Positions 34,501 through 43,500 of a DNA stretch of 64,000 bases are shown here, in pieces. A program made the translations under genes and the position numbers. Origin of the DNA: Trichopria drosophilae (taxonomy: Eukaryota; Arthropoda; Insecta; Hymenoptera; Diapriidae); NCBI GenBank assembly GCA_030407085.1, contig CM059582.1, positions 50,057,001-50,121,000 on the forward strand. Reading direction: 5' to 3'. Numbering within the stretch: the stretch's first letter is position 1; each line of letters begins with the position of its first letter. The notes under the pieces are model-generated. The model did no database searches. It saw only the letters and a list, made by a program, of their open reading frames with translations, and had not been told where the DNA came from.

Positions 34501-37500
34501 AAGAATCCATTAAAAAAAACGAATTTACAGTAACTTAAAAAAAAAAAATTTTCATTCTTGGAAATGCCCTGTTTTTGAAGAATCACCCAAAAAGAAAATA
34601 TAATAAAAAATGTATATTTTTTCATTTTCTTGTTACACATAGTGCGTAAACTTTAAAGTAAAACAACTACAAGTGAATTATTTATAGAGTTATATTCAAT
34701 TCAATTCAATTTATTCAGGATGGAGTACATAATATTATATATAATAATAATATAGTACAGAGTACCGGCTGTCTAATAACAGTCGTCCACTAAAGTGCAG
34801 GTTAAAGCACTTGTGCAGGGTCCCAAATACACAGTTATAAATTTTATAATTTATTACATATTTAAAATAATAATAATAAAAAAAAAATCACACTTCATCT
34901 CTATATATAAATTAAGTGTATAGTTTTAAAAGGAAAATTAGAATTATTTTTTAATAAATAAAAACAATTAATAAATTAAAAATTAATTTTGTATTCCCAG
35001 CAATCAAGATTGGATAGGATTGGATTGAAATTCATTTTGAATTCCTACTTTGATTCCATAAATATGTATTCAAATGGATTGAATTGCGAAGAAAAGAATC
35101 CATCTGTATTCAATTTTACGAATACAATAAGAAGCATAATTTGCCAGACTAAATTTCAGAAAAAGTAATCCATCTGTATTCAATTTTACGAACACAAAGA
35201 AGGAAACTTTTTTTGGATTAAAATGAATACACTTAGATAGTTTTGAATCGGTAATGTTGAATACGGATGTATTTAAGATTTAATTTTTAAAAAGAAAACT
35301 TTTTTTGGATTAATACAAATTCATCTGATTTTTATCAAACTAAAAACGAAATATCAAATTTTTTGTTGAAAAGATGCGTATTATCGCGAAACCATTTTTA
35401 ATAAGATCCCTAAGTCAATACATGCATTTTCGCATTCAGTACAGCTGCTTGTAGAAATGAACTGTTGAAAAACGTTGTCAAAGTTTTGCGTTTATTTCAA
35501 TTGAGTATTAGAAAACATAGAATTATTACTTTCTTAAGGTAAGTTTTATTTTTTTTCTTGTAAATTAAACATTGTAATTCATCATATCTGAAGGGTTTAC
35601 AAATATTTCAATTATACGAAAAAATTTCATGCATTTTAATTTCGGCTTCCATTTCCATGAGTGGACCACTTTTTGTATATCCATAAGCAGTCCACTTGTT
35701 TTTATCAGTGAAAAGGTTATGGTGTGGAAGCATAATTTCTGAGTATAATTTAATTCAATTAAGTGCAGTAAATGCCAAAGACCTGTCCATTTCTCTTGTG
35801 TATCAAATAAGAATAGTCTTTTTACTTGCAAGAATTGTCAATCCGATGATTGATTCGATGGTTTTTTCACAAAGTTTCTTTTTTTATGTTGACCTTACCT
35901 TTAATCACATTTTCTCCATGTATTGCACACAGTAAAAGTGTTCAAAATAAATAAATTATTATATGAAAATTAGAATTTCGTTGTACTTTTGCTGTTTCTA
36001 GCTATTCTAAGGGGATTCGAACGGTCCACTCATGTATACAAATTTTGTTAACCAAAAAACGTCCCTTTGTAAAAAAGGTTTAATCAATTTTATTTAACTG
36101 CAGAAAGTAACCCAAATGCATTTAATTTATACCTAGGAACTATATTTACCTAATGGTGCATACAAGACTTAAAAATAGAAGACTTAATTTACTTAATTAA
36201 TTTTCTTTTTGAAGCATATGTGTAACGAGCAGAAGCTCGTATATTTCATTACGTATACAAATTTTACAGATAGTGTAGAAGTTAATGATTTTTCTGTATA
36301 TTTTGATAATGTATATTGTATATTATTTGTAAGCTAAATTTAACATGTGCTTAATGTGTATAGGTGCACACATTCGCATAAAGGTTAAAATTACTTCTTA
36401 TTATAAGGATAATGTAACCTCGTTGCATGGTTCTTCAGAAATGTTTGTTAAAAAAGTTATTTCAGGTTTAGTACTAATTTGTAACATTTTAAAAAAAGTT
36501 TGAAGGTGTATAATTTTATTTCTATGTGTGGCACATCCTAATCGTAAGACTTAAATCGCCAACTACTTTATAAGCTGCAAGGCATGGATTTCTTCGTTAA
36601 AAAAGTTGTGTTCTTTAAAAAAAAAAAAAAACCATGTTGCCCACAAGAAAATGTCAAATTTCCTCGTTTCACTTTCACTCGTCAGTTCCTACATTATTGT
36701 AGTCGTTATTAAACACATGATACATTTAAAGTGCATAAAGGTTTATTAATTTATGATGCAAACTTTTTTGTACCATCTTAAACAAATCATAATATACCAT
36801 AACCTAAAGTTTAAAAGTTCTAGAGATACGCCCATATATTTTTAAATATTAGCGTCATAAAAATGATCGCATATCAGTAGAAAATTAAGTTGTAAGAGAA
36901 TAACGATAAGACACTTAGTTGACACGTACATAAAATAAACATTGAAATTATTGAAAATATCATAATTAATAAAATTAACCTAAAAATATTATTAAATAAA
37001 TACTACAAAATTCAATTCTATTACGAATAAAGGAATTGTTAGGTTAGGTTAGGTTAGATTAGGTTAGGAAAAATTTCATAAGAGGTTATGTCAAAATCGT
37101 CAAAATTCATAAATTGAATGTTTTTAAATGTTAGGTTAGGTTAGGTTAGGTCAGGTCAGGTTAGGTTAGATTAGGTCAGGAAAAATGTCATAAGAGGTTA
37201 TGTCAAAATCGTCAAAATTCATAAAATGTTTTTAAATGTTAGGTTAGGTTAGGTTAGGAAAAATTGTATAAGAGGTTATGTCAAAATACAACAATTGAAT
37301 GTTTTCAAATGTTAATATTTCAAATAAGATATTAATTTGAATAAATAACTTACCAAATGCTCCTTCGCCCAATTCTTGCAACAACATGACATTGTTAATA
37401 GTAAACTGCGGCACTCGATTATTAGAAGTTCTGCTACTACCGCTACTGAGCGTTCCGGTTCCAGGAGTCGTGTTGCCAGGTCCAGCCAAAAGCGAACTCA

Positions 37501-40500
37501 TCTCCATCGGCTGTGAGGTATTACGTCTTCCATCGTATATATTTTTATCACATTGTAAACCGGTCAACATCTATAAATACCAAAATAATTACAACGACTG
37601 AAAAATAATTAATTTCTTCAGTACATACTTTATTAGTTGGTAAGTGATTCGTTTGTCTTCTAGACTTTCTACTTTTGTAGCAGCAACAGTAACAAATCAA
37701 TATAATTACAAAACCTCCAGTTAATACGAATCCAACAACTCCATAAATCCATAAGTTTTCAACTAAAAAGAAATTTCAGGTTATTTATAATCGAAGACGA
37801 TTAAAGGTTCGTAATTTATGTAAATACTTACAACACTTCGGTATATTACAAACTTCCTTTTGATTTCGATTATTCACATCAACGTAACACCAAGGTTGAA
37901 CTTCGGTTCCACCAGGATTCCGACAGTAGGAACCTACTCCTGCGAGTTTGGGATAATTCGAGATCAAGTTGAATTGTTCTGTCCAGCGTAAACAAACTCG
38001 ACCTGACGCACTTGTTTTAACGATGCCTTGATAAGTTTGTCCATTACCCCAATAACAATAGTCGTCTGAAATATTAATTAAATATAGCAATTACATTCAG
38101 TTTTTTATGAAAATTTGATAACATACCTTCACGAACATTATTCTTTGTAGAAATTCCAAGACTAATGCAGTCTGAAGCTTCCCGACTGTCTTCTTCCGGT
38201 AATTCAGAGCACTTTAACAGTCGCATTTGTTTACCAATTTCTGAATGTCTTTGAGCAATTGCATATTCTTTACGACACAATTCATATTCCAAAATTTCAC
38301 ATTCATCGCGACAAATTCTCCGAATTCTTTTATTAATGTGTTCTTTTCTAATTGAGAGAGTGTCGCCGTAAGATGTACTAATAATTTTCCGGGTTGCAGA
38401 ACCTTTGTCTTTATCCGAAATAAAATCAGTTCTAGATTCAAACTGAGCACTACGTTTCCGAGGAATAGTCCGTGATGTCAAATCGTCAATAGTATCTTCC
38501 CCATCGTTATCTTCGAACGAATCTCGAGGATTTGAATTTAACTGATTAAAAAGTTGCGTGCTAACTTTTTGAATCTTGGGACGATCTCGGCAGATTGGTA
38601 AGATCGAATAGCATAGCGTCGGAATTGCGTAATGCTCGCAGTTAGGTGACAAGTCGCTGGAAGACAAATACACTCAATTAAGGATTCAAAACTATTTTAA
38701 AAAATTATATATACCTGGATCGTTTAATGACTTGGATTGCTTTGGAAAGTTTTTCTTCCAAAATACTTTGTGTTATTGACGCAGGAATATAAACTGTTCT
38801 ATTCCCAACATATTCTGCACAAACTCTTCCCACGTAGAGCTAAAACCAGAATTGTAACATTTATATATAATTATTTAAACAAATGTTGGTAGTTTAAAGG
38901 GTTTACGAACCTCGCATATTCCGTCGTAATTGTCTTTCCTTCCAGGTAACGAGGATGCACCAGGTAAGCTGTCAAGTGACACACCCGGAGGTATTTTAAT
39001 ATTGACATTTGAAAGGCCGCTGATTGCACCGATATCCGTTTGTGGAATGGTCGGCAGGGAACTTTGCGAACCTTTTCCGAATGAAGACAATTCCATTCGT
39101 CCTGACACGTCAAACGAATCGTCTGCATCGCTCCTGAACAAGACGTTATGTATCGCAAAAATTATTAAAAGAAATTAACTATTGCATTCATTTATTGCTT
39201 TGTAAGAAAACTATTGTAAAATTACAAATCATCCGAAAACAGAAGGAAATTTACCATCATCAAAGATGGAAATAATACCAGTAACGATAGTGGTAATTTT
39301 ACATCGTCTTTGTAATTTTTCATTGTTTTTCATGTAAAAAAAACATGGAAAATGGAAAATTACAAGCGCATTGTAAATTGTACTAGGGATTTATGCTCCC
39401 TTCTGCGTCTCGTAAGTCACTGACTGACGTCAGACAGTAAATTATGTTTAACGCTGTAAATTTACCATGATTTTCACTGGTATAATTTCCACCATTTATT
39501 TATTTATTTTTATTTATTTATTTAAGTAAACACGGGCTACATATGATCCAAAAAGATCAACTCTTAACAATAACGAAAATAAAAGAGAAACAAAATTGTT
39601 AAATGCGCTTTGTGTATCAGAATTAAAGGTAATATAGCCAAACAATATAAAAGGAAAAAATAGTAATAGATAGTAAAATAACAAAAAAGAGAATAAATTA
39701 ATTTAGATTCAAATTAGTGATAACATTACGCAGCTGTTTTTTTTTCGTTTTCTTCCTTCTTTATGAATTTAAAGACACTATCACTTTTTAAAAATAAAAC
39801 TTTATTTAAAATTGAAAACATACAAAAAAAATTTTTTAATTATAAATAAAACTTAAAACTCTTTAAAAAATATATACAAAAAATAAAAATTAACTTTAAA
39901 AGACTCAATGTTATTAACGTTATTAAAAACTTATTGACTCTAATTAGAAAAGTAGTTTTTCTATCTAGAAAAACTAATTATCGACTCCTGAAGAGGGACC
40001 CGAAAGGTCCGAAACGTTGAATCTTTTAAAGTTAATTTTTATTTTTTGTATATATTTTTTAAAGAGTTATAAGTTTTATTTATTATTTTAACAATTTTTT
40101 TTTGTATGTTTTCAATTTTAAATAAAGTCTTATTTTTAAAAAGTGATAATGTCTTTAAATTCATGAAGAAGGAAGAAAGAAGAAATTTTTAATTTTTTTC
40201 AAGTGATAGGCAGAGCCCATAAAATATATATTTATTGAAGAAATCAAGCCTATCTTAAAACCCTATTTATATTAATTACGCAGCTGTGTTTTAAATATAG
40301 ACATTTCATTTAAAGAAGTGAAAGAATCAAATAGCATATTCCAAAATCTTCTTAAACAGGCTTTTGGAGAATAGTACAAAAAATTAGTCGAGTAAGTATC
40401 GTCGGCTAGTTTTAAAGAATTTCTAATGTTGTAAGACAGTTTTATAAGGAAACAAGTTATTTGAAGGAGTACAGTGAATGATATTACGCAGGATATTGAA

Positions 40501-43500
40501 CAGGAAAAGTAGGTCATAATAATTATGGAGTGTACGAATCAAACACAGGTTAAATCTTGCCATAATTGGAAGAAAATTATGGTTAAGGGCCGATTTCACC
40601 AAATCCGATTAAAATTTAATCGATGATTAAATCCATAACCGACCAATCACGAGCGGTTAAACTGACGTTAATTATTGATTAACTTTTAACCGGAGTTGGT
40701 GAAATTGGCCCTAAATCTAAGCATTGGCATTTGAGTTTTAAAAGGCAAGTTCCGAAGGAATTTATGATTAACTGACTACAATTTCAATAAAATTACATGG
40801 AATTTTTTAAATTACACAATCGATGTAAAATTACCACCATCGTGGCTGGTATTATTGTAAATTTTACAAGTTTATGGTAAATTTCCTTCTATTATCGGAC
40901 GATTTTTACAAGAAAATTGTAATATTACTATGCACATAATAGGAAATTTCAACAAAGCTGTAAAAACTCAAAAATGTAATTTTACTTTTACTTTTCACAG
41001 TATGTATGCCCTGCGAAAAATTTTAGTTAGGATTCTCATGAGAATTTGAAACAAGTACCTTGTAAATTTCATATAATTTCATATATTTTATATGCCTCAC
41101 CTATTTGGACTCCCTATACAGGTGTTGGTACAAAGTTACTAGAGTCGGTGCAGCATAGATTTTTGCGCTTCCTTATGATTAAAATTGGTCGCCCTATGGC
41201 ATTCAGTTCTCATGACTATCATGATGCTTCCGTTTTTTTCAATTTGTCAACAATTAAATCTATTCACACAGTTAATGACAGTATTTACACCAGAAAGGTT
41301 TTATTTGGACAAATATTATCGGAGGATGTTAGAAAACTTTTCTTATATCGTTCCGTTCCATACACGTGTCGCTCATCCAGAATATTAGTTGAATGTAATA
41401 GTAAAACGAACTACCATTTTAATTCGACGGTTGTACGTTTAACGAGGAAGTGGAACTCCTTACCACATCATATCACTAATGCAAACTCTATATCTTTATT
41501 TATTTATAAATGTAGAGAACTATTTTTTTCATTTTACGAGTGATAATTGTTATATTTCATATTGTTTATTAACTTCGATTATTAATTATGTTATTTTTAA
41601 GTTTTATATTTTTATAATTAATTTTTAGTCATCTATCTATGTACATTTGTTACTACTTAATTATGTATAATGGGGCGGTTAACGCCCGTTTCATAAATAA
41701 ATAAAAAAAAAAAAAATAAATTATTATTTAAAACCGATAAACCTATGAGTAGATTTAGTCATGATTTTGAATGGTTGAGATATTTTGGGTTACCTGCAAT
41801 AAAATCTCTCCATACTGTTAATGATTTAACGTTTATATTTAGCATTTTGAGATTTTCAGCTCTTGGATTTCTTCGTAGAACTACTAGAGATTTCACAAAT
41901 TCACACACTTTATTATTACTTTATCAGTCACTCGTCTTACCCAGCAATCGGTAATGCATTGAAATGTACTGAAAATTTTGAATGCATTACAATACATTTG
42001 AATGCGCTATTTGATCTTAAAAGTATTGAAAAGGACTGAAATGTATTAAAAATGTTAATGCATGGCAATATATTTAAATCCTAAACTAATCCCAGTTCAT
42101 ACATTTAATGAAAAAAAAAATTTGCATCAACCGAGAATCGAACCCTGGTCCCCCGCACAACAACTTTGAGCCATAATCACTCGACCACCTCCTTGCTGTA
42201 AAAGATGATTCGAAACTAACAAATAGTTGAAACGTGGAGCATTTATGAATTGTGTACATAAAAATAATCTGCTAAATTTATTACCATATTTTACATTTTT
42301 GTAATAATTTGCTTATCGACTTTTGAAAAGAACGAATGCATGTAGATATTTTTGTTGGTAAAATAAATATTGTAATTTTTTTCCTAAATTACGCAATATC
42401 TTGAAAACGGTACGAGATATGTGAAATTTGACGAAATTGACATAAATCAGGGGTACCTTGGTGTGATGATTCGAAGCCACCGTACATGATTCGAGAATTA
42501 AAGAAATTATGAAATTTTTGAATTGTGTATGTCAGCTGAATCATCGCACATTGTGGCAAAATTTCATCAGATTTCACGTATCTCATACCGTTTACTAGAT
42601 ATTGCGTAAATTTGAAAATAAGTGTCAGTTAGGTGTCCAATAAGTGTACAAATACATTTCATTTAAGTGTACAACACTTTTTGGACTCTTGTGTATTGAA
42701 CGCTTAAATAAAGTGTACCATTTCAGACAGAGCACTGCTAAATGTAATTGGAAATTGGTTTAAAATAAACATTTCACATTCCAAATTTTGAATGAAAAGT
42801 CATTTGTGGCTTTTATTTTCGAAAATAACTTTTTTGTAATTGAAATGAACATAATTTTAATATTTTTTCACTTCAAAGCGGAAGTTATTTTTTTTTTTAT
42901 AAATTCTATTGTATTAAAGTGAAGAATTATTAAGAATTTGTATTCAAATGAATTTACCACACTTTAATTTTTGTATTGATTTATTTTAAATTCATTTGGA
43001 TTAAAGCAGCCATTATTTTGCTCAGTCGTGTATTGAAATGGATTTATTAATTCCGGTAATTAACTGTTATTATTTATGGATTCGATTGTATTAAAAAATT
43101 ATCATTTTAATCTTCATTTGTATTCAGATGGATTCACGACTTTTGCCTTTTTCGAGTATTTTTAGTAGTTTCGGCAACGATATTATTTATGTATTCATTT
43201 GGATTCATATTTTTGTATTAAAATAATAGTGAAGTATTTTTGGATTCGAATGTATTCGAAAATTTCAAACAGCGTATTCAAAAGCGAAAAATTAATCCAA
43301 GTCAATACATTTCAATACAATTTCGATTGCTGGGTACTGATATAGTATCTCATTTAGTTGAACCTCGTTACGTTTATGAATTGAATTCGCTTTTGTTTTA
43401 TTTTATATTTCAGAGGACTGTTACGCCATTATTATTATTTTATTATTGTAATAGGCCTTTACGCCGTTAATGTGTGAATAAATAAATAAATTTTACTGGT

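Larger units (their letters stand above)
32317..37353 (-). other. Ror intron 7 (5.0 kb, splits the glycine loop)
   Basis: Bounded by GTAAGT and ACAG. It contains a foldback element (33.24-34.59 kb), a LINE 3' end (34.7 kb), a patch of GTATTCAATTTTACGAATAC-like words near 35.0-35.35 kb and TTAGG repeats (37.04-37.26 kb). No second gene was recognised; the open frames near 35.6-35.9 kb on both strands have no identifiable domain. Confidence 0.6.
39494..40560 (-). pseudogene. 5'-truncated LINE, C-terminal coding and 3' end, interrupted
   Basis: The minus strand encodes [13 protein letters not shown] and [18 protein letters not shown] then FKTQLRN, a pattern typical of the C-terminus of CR1/L2-like LINE polymerases. 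It continues after an interrupting insertion (39738-40274) into a few more codons and a stop. The 3' end is an (AAAT)n tail (plus-strand TTTATTTATTT at 39494-39524). The 5' part is missing. Confidence 0.6.
39190..40985. mobile_element. Outer inverted-repeat element (GGTAAATTT word), filled by other transposons
   Basis: The left part (39190-39345) and the reverse complement of the right part (40790-40985) match over about 150 bases. They share AGAAGGAAATTTACCAT, TGGTAATTTTACATCG and CCGAAA/CCGATA next to them. GTAAATTT-type words recur in both orientations. Later insertions separate the arms. Confidence 0.5.

Noticed and set aside
35565..35935. Opposing open frames of about 80-90 codons in Ror intron 7
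   Set aside because: No domain, splice context or repeat boundary supports either one; they may be remains of an unidentified transposon.
37039..37258. A true telomere or chromosome end
   Set aside because: The TTAGG clusters are short, degenerate and lie inside an intron with coding exons on both sides.
38340..38620. A hidden intron inside Ror exon 4 explaining the CRD insertion
   Set aside because: The segment is open for its whole length, has coding-like composition, and no convincing in-phase donor and acceptor pair was seen. Transcript data could still overturn this.
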